A stretch of DNA of 64,000 bases from Sphagnum magellanicum. Lineage: Eukaryota > Streptophyta > Sphagnopsida > Sphagnales > Sphagnaceae. The number at the start of each line of letters is the position of its first letter. The stretch's first letter is position 1. A program made the translations under genes and the position numbers. The DNA is taken from NCBI GenBank assembly GCA_021904315.1, contig CM038917.1, positions 19,824,041 to 19,888,040 of the forward strand, in the 5' to 3' direction. Shown here in pieces: positions 23,570 to 36,719 of this stretch. Under the pieces are notes generated by a model. The model worked only from the letters and a program-made list of their open reading frames with translations. It ran no database searches and was not told the origin of the DNA.

Positions 23570-26456
23570 AGAGTTTAATCCATTATGTTCCACCCTAAGT
23601 AGGCGATCTCCAACCTAAAACAAGTCTTCCACACTAGGAATGTATAATCTGACAAAATAGTTAGGCGACACAGCAAGCTTGGGAATCCAAATGTTTCCAA
23701 AACTTCAATGCATTCTTTTGGCTCTAGCGCATCAAGAATTTGGTTGGTGAAGATGCCCTGATCTTGAATGAATCCCCTTAGGTCAGCGTAACTGACCTGC
23801 CTCTCCCCAATAACGACAATGTCTTGCACGATCGGTAAAGTGTTATCATCGGGAGTGAGTTCCACAAAAGCAAAACGTTGTAAAGAATCCAGCAATGATT
23901 AAACGATAACCGTTTGCTGCTATAAAGTCACCTGCCGACCTTGCAAGCTCTTGACACACTCACTAACGTGCGTTGAGATCTCGTTAATGACAGAGATCAA
24001 GATCCAGAAAGCAGGAGTTGGAAGTTGGTCAAAATGATCGGATGGTTCCGTTTCAGCAAAGTATGTTACAATATCCAATTGCTTCTCAACTAGAAATCGA
24101 GCAACGCGCGAAATAGAAGCCCACCAAGTGGCTGAAAGGTTCGGACAGATGGCTTGCATTTCCTCAACGAGGTTCTTCTGGCGCCTCAAGAACGAAATAA
24201 TGGAGGTAAGCATCTTGTAAAAGTTACAACCTACTCGCTTGTAAACCTTATGCATAATGATGTCTATTTGATGTAACAGACACCACACTCGCATGAAGTT
24301 TGGCTTCATAACGTTTTGGATCTGTGTCACAACTCCAGAAAGACGCCTAGTCATATTTGCTACCTTGTCCGTAGAGCAACCAATCAACTTGTCTTTCCAT
24401 AAAGGACAGATAGCGTCAAACAATTTTTCAAACATCTCGAACGTGGCCAAGCCAGTGTGCCGACTAGTAAATGGGAAAGTAATCAGATGAAGGTTTTCCA
24501 GAGCAGAGATCTAATAGTACTGAATGCAAACATCAACCCAAGAGGTTTGTTGAAGGTCGGTTGATGCATCAAACGCCACTGAAAACGCCCATTTGCTGCA
24601 TAAAACTTGTGCAATGTGTTCAATTGAAAGGGCACATGTAACTCTAGCGTAGGAAGCAACCAAGTAATTGTTGCAAGCGCCGAGCTTTGGAATGTCGCAA
24701 ACCTTTTTTGCATCATGAATTGCATCTGCAGCCATGGCAAACGACATTCCACGTCCAACATAACACGTCGCTAGCAAGAATTGCTTTAACTTGGTGATCT
24801 CTACGAGATAGCTACCGTCTTCTTTCCGTTTAAAAAGAGACAATGCATTTTCACGTGTTTGCCCTTCCATGTCGGTTGGATGCCATAGCATGTCGCCAAT
24901 CACAACATCAATGATGCTGCTCCTGACGGTCAATGTGATAGCTTCTATCGCAACCCTAGCTTTGGGCTTGCGACCAAGGCAAAGGGGTTGTAAGGTTGCG
25001 GGCTAAGAGGAAGTCCGAGAGTTAAAGCAAGAGGAAGCCCGAGAGTCACATCACATACTTTTGAGAGTTTTAAAAAGTATGAGGGAGTGTGAGGGAGTGA
25101 ACACCCACACTCCCAAGGCAACTCCCACTTTGGGAGATGGAGTCCCAGTCGACTCCCGAAACTTTAGAGAGCGATTGCAGGGGTCAAAACTCAATGGCTT
25201 GTGGCGTTCTTTATATCATTGGAAAGATCTTGGAATTTAAATGTCTAAAATGGGCTCGCATTATTCATTCAAAAATCTGAAACACAAGTTATGGCCAAAA
25301 GAAGGGCCGGGAGTCAAACTGCCAGTTTGACTCCCGACCATAAAAAGTCAGGAATCGACCCAATTTACTTAGCTGCAGGGGGCGTGCCACATACTATTGG
25401 AAAGCTCTCGACGAGAGCTACAACTTTGCTTCAGACCGCATTACGATTCGAGGTCTGCTCGCAAAGTTATGGGGCTCCAAAGTTGCGAGAGTCCCATTTG
25501 GCGCGATTTCGAGACTCCCACTTGGGAGTCCCGGGAAAAAGAGCCATTTGGATGTAGCCTCCATGGAAAGCTACAGAGTATACTATAAGGGGGAAGGTGG
25601 TGGCTTCCCCCAAGTTCGGGCCGTGGTGAGTCTTGTGTGTCCGTGTTGCCCGTGGCTCGTCCTCGCACCAAGGGTGCTCCAACTATGCACTAATCACTTT
25701 GTGTGGGTTGTGTGCAGGCTCGTGTGAGTGAGTGAAGCTTGTCAACTCTTCCTAGTCCCATCCCGGAACTCCAACACGCCCCTTTACCCCTCAAAGTGTT
25801 GTGAGCTAGGGAGCGTGCTCTGACTCCTCCTTCTTCCGCTGCTTTCTACTTGGGCTCACATTTGAGTCCTTTAAGGAGTTGGGAGTGCGTCAGCTTCAAA
25901 TCGGGGCTCGATGTAATGGCATATAGTTTTAGCGTGCTTGACAGAGACGTCGAAATATTTTGATTACTCCTGATGTGCCAGCCCTTGGTATTCTTCCCAT
26001 CGAGTTTTGTGATTTAGGCGAAGGTGCTACGTGTAATTATCGGTTCGAAATGGAGGTCCTTCGAACGTCCAAGTTGTCAACGATTTTTTAGAAGAGCCTT
26101 CGCGACCAAAGCATATGTAAAATTAATAGCGGACAGCAACAACTTCAGAAGACATCAGGTCACGGGTTATAATGGAAAGTCCATATTGTATGGCGTGTTT
26201 CGTCTGGAAGGGCGTCTTGCGAGCTCCAACTTTGCAAGGACGCTTTGAAGCAGGCCCAGAGGTCTCCATCGATCGAGCAAGAATGCAATAAATGGCAAGG
26301 GAACGTCATTTGGCGATCTGGAAATGCACCACGGACTTTCAAAACTGAAATAAAGTTTTTTTTTGATACCGTTAAAAAACGGCACCCTACGAAAATGGCT
26401 TTCAAAACTGAAATAAAGTTTTTTTTTGATACCGTTAAAAAACGGCACCCTACAAA
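23570..26456 (-). mobile_element. hAT-superfamily DNA transposon, truncated
   Basis: Read on the minus strand from the right, the peptide opens with a BED-like zinc-finger remnant (HLRLNHKTRWEEYQGL), continues through 24933-24511 (MLWHPTDMEGQTRENALSL, VAFDASTDLQQTSW) and 24450-23920 (LIGCSTDKVANMTRRLSGVV, FMRVWCLLHQIDIIMHKVY), and ends with a 23895-23575 segment (FAFVELTPDD, VSYADLRGFIQDQG). The GCSTD and CLLHQ boxes are typical of the hAT RNase H-like core. In-frame stops are present, at least two of them in the BED region. A solo LTR at 24946-25892 splits the coding region. A TIR-like end (TAGGGTGCCGTTTTTTAACG) lies at the right. The hATC dimerisation domain and left TIR are not seen, so the 3' part is lost at the junction with the gypsy body. 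Confidence 0.8.
24946..25892 (+). mobile_element. solo LTR copy B, inserted in the hAT transposon
   Basis: It is flanked by a perfect 5-bp target duplication GCTTC (24941-24945 and 25893-25897), the size expected of LTR-retroelement integration. The sequence is close to copy A and contains the conserved TATA plus hairpin (hairpin 25589-25611). It interrupts the hAT reading frame between the IEPRFEA and ITLTVRSS segments, so it is younger than the hAT insertion. 947 bp. Confidence 0.9.
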
Positions 26457-26458
26457 AA
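26335..26458. repeat. 63-bp tandem duplication at the hAT terminus
   Basis: Two nearly identical copies of TTCAAAACTGAAATAAAG, a T run, GATACCGTTAAAAAACGG and CACCCTAC lie in direct tandem. Each contains the inverted CCGTT/AACGG hairpin and the presumptive hAT TIR, so the terminal segment has been duplicated. Each copy is followed by CGAAAATG or CAAAAATG, near-identical 8-mers. Confidence 0.75.
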
Positions 26459-27935
26459 TGAAATACAGAACTTACGGATTCTATTAATAGATTTCCGTAT
26501 ATAGAGAGGCCTGGTCATGCGTGAGTGTTTTCCAAACTAGGTTGAAAAATAGTGAATGAACATAAAACCCCTTTCACCAATAATTTGACAGAATTTATTG
26601 CACTTTGTCAGTGAGTGGCCGGGAGACATGGAAACTGGCCATTGGAAAAAACGAAATACTTTTGTGGACCTTTCTGTTTTTAGAAGTTTGACTATGCGGC
26701 TTTGACGTAGGATGCTGGTCACACCCTATAAACTTTGCATGTGTCAGGTGGCCGTATACCTCTGTCGCAAAGCTGAACTGATGATCAAACAGAGAGGATA
26801 ATAAAGGTATCCATGAAGTCAACTTGCCCTGTTGGGCCTGAGTTGCACCCCGCATTTGATGCCCAGGGCACTAAACACACCCTAACGCGCTCTGTCCGGA
26901 GCATGTTTTTCTTGTCTTTTTTCTCATGTTTTTTTGGCCCTGCATGGTTCTGCATAAAACCACGCAGCACGGTTCTACATGTTCTTTTATTAAGCAAAAG
27001 AAATTTATGCTGTTTTCTGTTTTGCTCCGGTGTTTAGCAAGTTCGGAATCCGTTCCTCTTAAGTATAGAACACAGTACCAACCACCAGCATAGATTCAGG
27101 CGCCGAGGGGAATTATGATTTCTTTTCTATTTAAATAACTCCAATAGTAAACCCTGCGGCAGAACCACACGGTTCTTCGCAGGGCTGCACTGTCAGGTCC
27201 AGAAAGGGCGCTGGACAGAGCTCGATGAAGAGGGGGTGGGCTTAATATTTGAGAATTTCGACAAAGAAGAAGAAATACTTCAGATATTGTAGCGTTGTGA
27301 ACCAAATTGTGGATGGGACAGTAAATGCCTCTCCAGAGGTAGGGTATTCAATTCTTCATAACTCTGCCAGCAAGCCTTCAAATTATATTTTTGTTATTAC
27401 ATGGCCTTTTGAGAATTAATTGGTGCTGAAATGGGAACCAGGCTTTTATATGTAGACTAACTGAAGGTTCCACTCAACAGAATATTGTGAGCTTGATAGG
27501 TAGTGACTACTGATACTGTTACGAAGGGGTATTAGCACAGGCCAAAAATGGTGACAAACAGTTTTAGGAGTGGAGTTTTGATGTGGGACAATTAATACCA
27601 CTAACACTCAGTGTTTTCTTTTGGCAAAATTTCCCCACTAGGGAAGGGAACCAAAAAAAGGGGCTGCCTATTGTACAAAGGTTTTTATTTTCAGAAAAAA
27701 TGGCACACAGTCCTAATAATTGGAGAAAAAAATGTTGAAATCCCCAAATATAGAGGGCTCCAAAAAAATCATACTTTGTTCTATGACCTTGGCATGTAGC
27801 CAAAATTAGTTACACCCTGTTACTTTTACCTCCTCCTATCAATAATAAATCTTTTGAACTCAATTTTCAACTTCCTAATCATTACAAGAATGCCTTAAGT
27901 AAAATAAATAAATAAATAAAAACACCTAACAAGGG
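26459..27935. other. intergenic with a GC-rich foldback segment
   Basis: No gene was recognised. A hairpin lies at 27152-27184 (CCCTGCGGCAGAACC, loop ACAC, GGTTCTTCGCAGGG). A related word (GGTTCTGCATAAAACC) occurs at about 26948, and the flanks carry the complementary words GCTCTGTCCGG and GGACAGAGCTC at about 26890 and 27210. This may be a small foldback transposon. Confidence 0.35.
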
Positions 27936-27939
27936 AACA

Positions 27940-28935
27940 AGAGAGGGAAAAAAAAAGGACCAAAGTCCTAACAAAAGACCACACCTGAAAGTGTAGAACA
28001 CACAATGGGGAGCCTTAAAAGGAGAAAACACGAAACCTAGGACCTAAATCCATCACTAGTAACATGAAGCAAGTCGTGCAAGGAGATGGTGAAATTTTTT
28101 GAAGGATATCAAGCCTAGAAGAAGCCTTTCCTATTGCCACAACTGCTTGACACAAGATAGTGGCGGCCTGAATTATCTGAAAAGCCATTGACACCTTCTA
28201 CTTATAAAATGAACGTATAATAAAAAGGACCTCCAAAGCCTTTTGTTGATCATGCCATGTTGGCACATTGATGAAACAAGTCATTCACCTGCTCACGTAA
28301 ACATCCAAATATTCCTACTACTAGAGGGATGAAATTATCCTTAGGATATTAGTCATGATATGACACAACTTTTGCTTGAATTACAATCATTGTAACCACT
28401 CCTTGGGAAAAAGCAATTTGTGAAGCAAAATCCGCATGTGTCGGGTCACCAATGATTATGTTTACCAATGTGTGAGTACCATTTGCTGTAAGCACAATAT
28501 CCACTCATCATTGTGATGATTAAAGAGATGGCGTTAGAAAAACATGTGTTTACTTGTGCAAAACATGGAACCAACATCCCTAGCAATGGAGGTGAAAAAA
28601 TTTTGAATTGCATCATGTTTGGCTATGTGTTCTCCCCCATGAACACAAATGAAGCGTATCCTTGTCAAATTTATGGCCTAATCGCATTTGCATTGAAAAA
28701 ACTTTTGAATTGTGGGATGGGGGAGGCCCAATTTAGTGCGTAATGTTCAAGGAAAAATGTCAAGAAGCCATCTTAAAAAATGGGATGACTGGGTAGGCAA
28801 AAAGTCAAACACCTGAGCTTAGGATTGCATAAGATTTCAACCAAATGCAATGACAATTAAAAAACAACTTTGAAATGATGCTGGAAAATGAGTGCTCATG
28901 CACATTTTTTAAGATGCTCTCTTGAAGATGATCCA
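27940..28935 (-). mobile_element. LINE-like retroelement C-terminal fragment, decayed
   Basis: The minus-strand translation keeps recognisable blocks in order: AWLKSYAILSSG-type, LGLPHPTI-like, HGGEHIAKHDAIQNFFTSIA, THTLVNIIIGDPTHADFASQ, VVSYHD-YPKDNFIPLVVGIF, and FGCLREQVNDLFHQCANMA. I recall this block order from the C-terminal part of plant LINE-type reverse transcriptase proteins (memory, not a search). Several stops and frame changes make it a dead fragment. The reverse transcriptase core itself was not found upstream. Confidence 0.5.
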
Positions 28936-29224
28936 TTTTTCTCCCTAATATTTATTTAAATGATAAGATAGAAATTTGAACAATTAGAAGTAAAAGTTCA
29001 CGAGCCCACCTAAGAGGAACCTAGAATGGAAGTGGACTTGAACTGCTAGCCCCTATAACCCCAAAAAAATATGGCAACCATTTTGTGAAAATTTAGATGT
29101 GATGATTGGGGCAACAAAATCCTAATTCTTTTAGTATGTTGCTAAGGTGATAACCTTTGCAAAGACGAGACCTATCCCACCTCTGGAGATGGTTTATATT
29201 TATGCAATGACATAATATATCACA

Positions 29225-29320
29225 AGTCAAAGTATTAATTAGATGGTTAAGGAGTTGGTTTGTGACCATGAAAATAAGTGTTCAATTCCCTCTAATGACA
29301 TTTTAAACTTGGTCCTAAAT
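29225..29320 (+). repeat. tRNA-derived SINE-like element
   Basis: TGGTTAAGGAGTTGG fits the pol III A box and GTTCAATTCCC fits the B box, about 35 bp apart. The flanks are AT-rich. The fold is not good enough for a tRNA gene. Its ends and target duplication are not evident. Confidence 0.4.
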
Positions 29321-32300
29321 GATTACAATATGATGACATGGTGTCGTAAATGAATGTAACATGAGTACATGTGTCTTAAATGACTATAAAATGATTAAAA
29401 ACTTTTATTTATCCATGTGGACATTTCACATAGTTGTTTTGAACATGAATTGACACGTCATTTTGAGTTGGTTAAACAAGCTGTCCGGCACAACTTTAAT
29501 GACCATAGTCATTTAATCCACAAGGATTATAAATCTAATTGTTGTTTTTATAAAAAATTATATTAGTGTTTGGCATTGTTGAAGTTTCACAATTGGGCAA
29601 ATTTTCCCATATTTTGCTTTTGCATTCATGCTTTATGTTTTTATTGTATACCAACCATGCACTTCTTGTCCCTTTACAAGCTTTGCATAGCATCAATAGT
29701 AATAGCACCAATGATGGAGGTTCATTACTTTCCGCTCCTAGTAAATCTACTCCTCCTCCTCAAGTTTCTTCAACCGTTTATTGCAAATTCTAAAGGAGAT
29801 TGCTACTATATGCTTTCATTTGCCATTTATCATGCTACTACCCTACACAACACTACACATGATTATCCTCCCCGTTTTGATCATGCATTAAAGCCAAGCC
29901 CACCATGGCAAGCAGCCTAATGCTTGCCTAGTCCACTAAGGATTTGGAAGTGTGTTTAGTTGTAATTTGTTTCGAACTTAGTAAGGAGGCCTTGAACTCA
30001 ACCTCCTTGGATCGTAATCCTACTGTTGTTATTATCCTTAGCATTGAGAGCCAAATCTCATAGCCAAGCTCAGAGGTTTTGGGCAATGGTGCCAATCACC
30101 CATTGTCATTGCAATTGGGCAAGATGAAACAAAAGCTCCATGCTTTGGTGATGGTGACCTAATTTCGCATGCCCACACCACGGCCAAAAATCAACCAAAG
30201 TGTGATTATTGTATGTTATATGCATAATATCCACCCATTGCAAATTTGTTGAATTGTAATGTACTAGTAATCTTACCATTCACCGCATCTTTTTGTTAAA
30301 AAACCCTATCCCCGTTACCACCAAGTATTATGATATGTCCTTGCTACTTCTTTTTATTTTTGTTCTTTTCAAAATAAACCTTATTTGGTGGTGTCCTTTC
30401 TTGTCTATGGCCAATAATTTGTCATGTTCAAAATTATTATGATATTCTACAATTTTGGGGCCTTAGCCCAAAACAAAAACTAGATGCCCTTTTCATAACA
30501 AAAAATAGGGTAGCCTAACTTTTGTATCATACATAAGTCACGCCACCACCCACCTGCACTTTAAGCTTTTGCCAATAACAAGGCTTGTGTTATTTGTAAA
30601 TATTACAAGCCCTCTCCCTTAAAACTACTATATCTCCTTTCTTAACCTAATAATTTTGTAAATAATTTTTTTATTGTTCAAATAGCAGATATGATAAGAA
30701 GGTATTATGTTACTATATAAGATGATTTATAAAATTTCTTGTTCACATCTTCAACCCACAAGCTTGAAGTGTAACCAATCATGAATTTTGCATGAATGTA
30801 TTTCTTTTAGCCTAGTTTGTTTTATTTTATAGCAGAATAGTCTTTGCTCAACTTGGCAAGTTGGGTGTGTGAAACAATTCCAAGCCATATCACACAAGGG
30901 GGTGTGCTTGAAGACCAAAATGCACTTCAAGGGACCTAATTGCTAAAAATTTATAAAATAAAAGTTGGAGGTAGTCAAAAAGGATCTAAAAACAGGGGAA
31001 CAACTCTATATCACACTTGGAAATTCACTTCTATGAAGTTAAGCTTCTGAACAAACAACGACCTTTGTGTTGTTTGATCATTCACAAATCTTGGGATATG
31101 CTTGCATTTTAATTTATCATGAACACCATACCAATCTAGACATATTTTGTGCCTTCTAAGATATAATGGATGCTCACAAGAACGTCAACAACAAGCATTT
31201 AGATTACTTCTGAAATGCTCAACCCTGAATCTTGGTGGTACCTCTGAACTACCAAGTTTACTGTGACATTGCTTGGAAGCACGCTTGATGTAAACAGTAA
31301 TATTTTCTTTGTCGCATCCCCATACAGATTTTGTCATAATAGATAGTCGACATTTTCGTAGAGGGTTATTTAAAAGACTAGCCAGTACATTGAAATCGGG
31401 TTTTTTTCGTGGGCAGAATTTTGTCAGGTTGAGTTTATACATTTTTCCCTTGTGGCTGAAAGTTTTGAACTTTCAAAGCCACAAGAATGGTTGATGAATT
31501 ATCTTGTATAAATAGTAAGATAACAAATAATATTTAGTTAATATTTGAAATAATTATTATGAAATGTGGGGAGCTCACAAGTTACAAACATTGCAATAGT
31601 TCAAGGTTTGAGGTTACATGATGTCTGTCATTTTCAATGGAGCAAGATCATGTCCAAGTGGACCTAGCTAGGTTGATTAGATCTAGGTGTCATTCAAGGG
31701 CATAGAAGTACCATCTTTACAACACTAGTGGGTCCATTCATAGTAAAAGGAGCTAAAAAGTGCTTGTTGATTGCAATGAAAATTACACCTCTATTACTTT
31801 GAAAAATCACCAATAATTATATATAATGTATTATTTATTCATATTTTGGGGTTTTGCTTGTTTTTCATGAAATTAACATCTTAAAAATTTGGATTCATTT
31901 CATTATGTTATTAGAGTCCTTTGTCATACACAAAACATTTGTTGACAAGGTTTGTTTAAAGCCCATAAAATTTGAACATGATTTTTGTCACTCAAATGTT
32001 CATCAAATGTTTTCAATTTTATTATGGGTTCTAATATACTTCCTAAGAAGGGCCACATGTGTTTATATTTTCAAATGCACATGGGTAAAATCATAGTCAA
32101 AGGAGCCACCCAAGTAAATGGACACTCTTTAAAATTACACTTTTGTGTGTTTCAAAAATCATAAGGGAAGCATAATAGTTTGGATTATCATAAAAAATTT
32201 TGGAATTTTTTCCATTAATTGCAAAGTTTACATGATCAAAACTTGACACAAATCAAAATTTTTTTTACATGTTCAAAGCATTCAAACTTTGAGAGTGGAC

Positions 32301-35300
32301 AATCCTTGTTTTTTTTTAAACGCCTTTTTTTTTACCAAATGGCCCATTTCTTTTGAAAATTGGAAAGGATTTCAACATTGATAATTAAAAGGGCAAAAGG
32401 ACTTGAATTGATGAATTTTTTTTTTACAATCCATTTGAGCATATTTGATTCAAAAGTGTTTTTGACCTTGAAAATTATGGATTTTAAAAGTGTGGCTTTA
32501 ACAAAAGTTGTTCATATATATGTGATAAAAGGCATGAATGCATAATATACATGATATAAAATCAATTTGTCGTCAAAAATCTATTTGTATCTAAAATGTA
32601 AAGTTAAATGGGGTATTTGAAATACATAATTTTAACTATAAACCAATGCAGGAATGACACGTGTCATATCCAATACTTGGAAAAGGACTTTTCCCTTGGC
32701 ACCCCTGGTTCCTTTGACTGTGATTTCACCCACACGTAGTGAATCCTTTGATCGAATGTTGTTAATTTTGATTCTAAATGTCCTTAATGGTTAAAAAGGT
32801 TCAAATTTATCATCATGGTTAAAAACAAAATTGTCCATTTAATTATAATTTAGGTCTTCATGCAAAAAATAATAATTTTGATTATAATATTGGTCATGTT
32901 TGGTCACAATATTGATATTTAGTCCCAAAATTTATATTTAAAATACAGTTTTGGTATTTAATAGATTAATCCATGCAAGACACGTGTAAAATGCAATCCT
33001 TGGTAAGGATTTTGACCTTGGCGCATGTGGCTTCTTTTACTATGAATGGACCCTAGTGTTATCATCTTTGTTGAACAATTTTTTACATGTCTAAGAACTT
33101 AATTATGAAGATGCCCTTGATAGTGATTTTTAGTGACTAATTATGTCTGTAACAATGTTGGCCATGTGTTTGGTTTTCCTAATAACAACTGATTTTGGCT
33201 TGAGAAAAAACCCCCAATTTTAATGATGGGTTAAAACAATTCTAAGCAATTCAAGCCATTAGCCAAATCTTTTTGCCTCTCCATGGTCTCTCTTCATATG
33301 GATTATAAAATCAACAAAGTAGTTTGAAGATTTCATGTATGAGTTAATTTAAAAGTATGTGAGTTAACAAGTTTTCAAGCATCAATATTTTCCATCCATT
33401 ATTAAATTTTGTAATTTTGTGTTGGCACATAGACTATTTAAAAACCTCCCTACCTACTTTAAGACTTGGCTAAGTGGAAAATTCAAACTAGTGTTGGTTG
33501 GGTATTTATTTTCAAGCTCACTGAGGGTCAAGGCATTCAAAAACAAATCCATTTTTGCAACCCATAGGGCCCAAATATAAGAATGTTTTTAGCAAATTTA
33601 TGCCTAGAAAAAATCCATTTTATTTTCACACGAGGCAAAGGTAATAGGTATGAAAAAGGTCACTGCTAATTAAACATGAACCTAGGCATGTACATTGAAG
33701 AATATAGCCATAATTCACATCATTTTCAAGCAAAAATACACATGTTTATGTCAAAGATGTTTGTGAAATACCCAAACACATGTTTAAATCAAAGATGTGT
33801 GTGAAAGTGAAATGTGACATGTAACTTACAAAAAATGTTTTAATAACTTCTAACAAAAAAATTTGTACATATTTTAATTCTACTTCAATAAGATTGAGAT
33901 TTGATATTAATTAAGACCACACATGTAAATACAATTTTACATTTTGAATTATTGTGAAGCTTTAAAACATTTCAGGGTGCTTCACATTTTTTCTATTTTT
34001 ATGCATCGTTGAAACATGCTATTACTTACAATTAGGATACCTACAACCAACAAATTATAAACACACAACACACAATTGAAGCATTATGCCCATTAGGTAC
34101 TTACAACTAATAAATCACAAAAACTCATAACAAAAAAAAACTGCAATTAAGTACCTCTTTTGTTGTTTTTCACAAGATAAATTGCTTTTGCACAATTATC
34201 TTGAAATTTGCACCTTTCAACACCACAATATGTTATTATTTTTTAAATAAATTGAAATCTACAATGAAATGTTCATTTTCTAAAATCATTCCATCTTCAA
34301 TATCAAAGTATTCATCAATGGATTTTGGTTCACTTGTGAACCCAAATCTAGGATCATCTAACTAGTTCTTCATAAGTAGAACTAACTTAACATCTAGATT
34401 TTCAATCCCAATCCAATAACATTTCAAACTTATGATGACTCCCATCATATTAAATCCTTTTAGTATCGATTTATGAACCAACAATGTTCACAACTTGGTG
34501 ATTGAAATATGATAGATTAAGAAATTTTTGTTCATGGTTTGCTCACCAAATCAAAGGACTAAATGGATTAATAACCACTACAATCCTTTTAAAAAAAAAC
34601 AAATTTGTTTTGAAGAACCCCAATGACCCATATACAACTAGTTCAACCACAATATACCCAATGGGTTTAATAGTGATACAATTTGGTGTTAAGGCTTTAT
34701 AAACAATTAATAAAAATATCAAAAAACTTCATAATCATATTCTGCAACAATTTGCATAGCTAGTTCATGGGCCACATAATCTTGAATGAGTCATAAGTGT
34801 TTAAAATGTGTGTTGTGAGTAACACACCTTTAAAATGATGGTGCACAAGCTAAGAATGGCCTCAGCGCACCAATAATTTTAATTTGCATTCAATGCCCGA
34901 AATGCATCATTCAAAGTCAAATTTTCTAGCCAAAAAACAACAAGAAAAAATTAAATGTAAATAATCAAAATCCCATTGATTTTAATTGTAAAAAAATAAT
35001 AACCTTGAAAAAAAAAACCCCCAAATTTAACCCTAAATAAAACCCACATACATAAATAACCCCATTCATTGCAAAATTGGTGTTGCCCATTAAAATAACA
35101 TGGTTATGGTAGCAAAAATTGCATTAAACAATTTTTAACCCTCAAGATTGATTCAAAACATATGATTGGGTGAACATTAAAGTTAGGGTTTTAAACATTT
35201 TCAATGCCATAGTCTTGGGTGTCAGCAAGTTAAAGTAGACAAAACAAAGAAGTCCACCCAAAGTCCAATTGAAAAATGGAACAATTTTTGATATGGACAT

Positions 35301-35598
35301 AAGAAAGTAGATTCAAAATATTTTGAAGTAGAAATATAAAACCATAGGCCATACATTTATTTTATCAAAGTTGGATACAAAATTTGAATGACTTTAGTTT
35401 CATAAAAGCAGGTTGAAAGTATGTTTGAAACTAACTAGATCAAAATGGTGTTCAAACTTATTTCATATGAAAAATTGGATATATTATGATTATAACATTC
35501 ATAATTTAATGATACATAAGTATTTTTTAGGGCTCCACTAAGTTGAAATTTTTAAAAAATTAATATTTCATTTACATTTAACCTGTTTCGTAACACAA
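29321..35598. other. long AT-rich intergenic stretch, no gene recognised
   Basis: Short openings at 29566-29920, 31309-31494, 31854-32096 and 34502-34702 have no motif. A CDYCMLY-containing frame at about 30200 faintly resembles a zinc knuckle but cannot be supported further. A diverged duplication is visible between 32650-32800 and 32980-33125, with GACACGTGT, CCTTGG and TTTTGACCTTGGC in the same order. Confidence 0.45.
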
Positions 35599-36259
35599 CA
35601 CTAAAACATGTCTTTCATGACTTGGACATTTATGATTAATGTCTTAATCTAATCATGTAGTCATATATCTTTAGTCATATATTTTTACTCAAATTTGTGA
35701 TTATATTGCAATTGCATTATAAATACTTAGGTACCTGACTTATAAAGTAGGTTAGAAAAAAATGTTTATAACAATATGGTGATAATTTTTGTTATGTAAA
35801 AATCATGTGATGCAATGGCTAAGTGGGGTTAAAGATTTCTTCCTTCAATGTGGAGGCAAGGGGTTCAAGTCCTCACACTTGCAACTAGTCCTAACTAGCT
35901 TAAAGTTAGTTAAGTTAACCTACATCCCTAAGTAAGCTAGGGCATACATTTCAAGGTAGGCTAAGGCCTACATTCCTAACATATAGGGTGGGTTTTAAGC
36001 CTTTATACATGTGACATCTACACAACATGGATGGAAAAAATATTTATTTCATATTTACAGAATTATATATAATGACCTCCATGACTTTATAATCACAAAA
36101 GTCATAATCGCAAGTTGCCTTGCAATTAAATAACACTAGCGATTAGGTGTTCTAAACAATGTGTACTATTCAACTAAATAGTCATGTAGTCATAGATGTC
36201 TCCCATGACTAACAACTTAGTCATAAATCAAGTCATAAAAGACAGCTTTTCTTGTAGTG
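35599..36259. mobile_element. CACTA-type MITE
   Basis: The right end, read on the minus strand, starts CACTACAAGAAAAG, a textbook CACTA/En-Spm terminus. The left end starts CACTAAAACATGTC. Inside, the two ends stay similar in inverted orientation (GTCTTTYATGACTTG, ATTTATGA, repeated AGTCAT subterminal words) for about 70 bp. The flanking trinucleotides CAA and TAA are close to a 3-bp target duplication. At 661 bp with no coding capacity it is non-autonomous. A SINE-like sequence lies inside it. Confidence 0.65.
35808..35990 (+). repeat. tRNA-derived SINE-like element nested in the MITE
   Basis: TGGCTAAGTGGG (35816-35827) is a perfect match to the plant pol III A-box consensus, and GGTTCAAGTCC (35862-35872) matches the B box at 10 of 11 positions. 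The 34-bp gap is typical for tRNA-derived SINEs. The rest of the unit (CTAGTCCTAACTAGC and onwards) is not tRNA-like. The 3' end is not defined. Confidence 0.55.
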
Positions 36260-36719
36260 TAAAATTGGACATTTTGTGCAAGTAGAAATTATTTTTTAAA
36301 TTCTACTTTCAAGATGGGGTTTTTCAACATTCTTAACATACAATGAAATATTATTATCATGTTAATTATTGTACCAAAAAACATTATATTTTCAATACAT
36401 TAAAACTTTTTCATGGCTACATGTAATTTTTTTAACAAGGAGCAATGAGCCATCTACTTTACCTTGCTTGCAACCCTCTTATTTTAGGAATAGAAATTGT
36501 GCTCTAGAAGGAAATTGTTTGCCTTGAATGGAAAAAGGTTTATGGCATCCTTAAACTCAAGAACTCTTTGATCAAAATCACCTTGGACACAAATTGAATC
36601 TTGATAGGAGTTTTTCAATTTTCAAAAGAAAAAACTTGCATCTTTACAAGCCTTAAAGCATTTTTCTTTGCCTTTTCCAATTTTAAAAATCCAAATGAGC
36701 TCAATAAGGAGCCCAAAAA
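36260..36719. other. AT-rich spacer, nothing recognised
   Basis: No open frame or repeat of note was seen between the MITE and the MULE fragment. Confidence 0.5.

Noticed and set aside
26245-26487. Frame with two identical FKTEIKFFFDTVKKRHPTKM repeats
   Set aside because: The peptide repeat is the 63-bp tandem duplication of the hAT terminus read on the non-coding strand.
35816-35872. A and B box pair suggesting a tRNA gene
   Set aside because: No cloverleaf (acceptor, D, anticodon stems) can be drawn, and the downstream sequence is unrelated, so it fits a SINE better.
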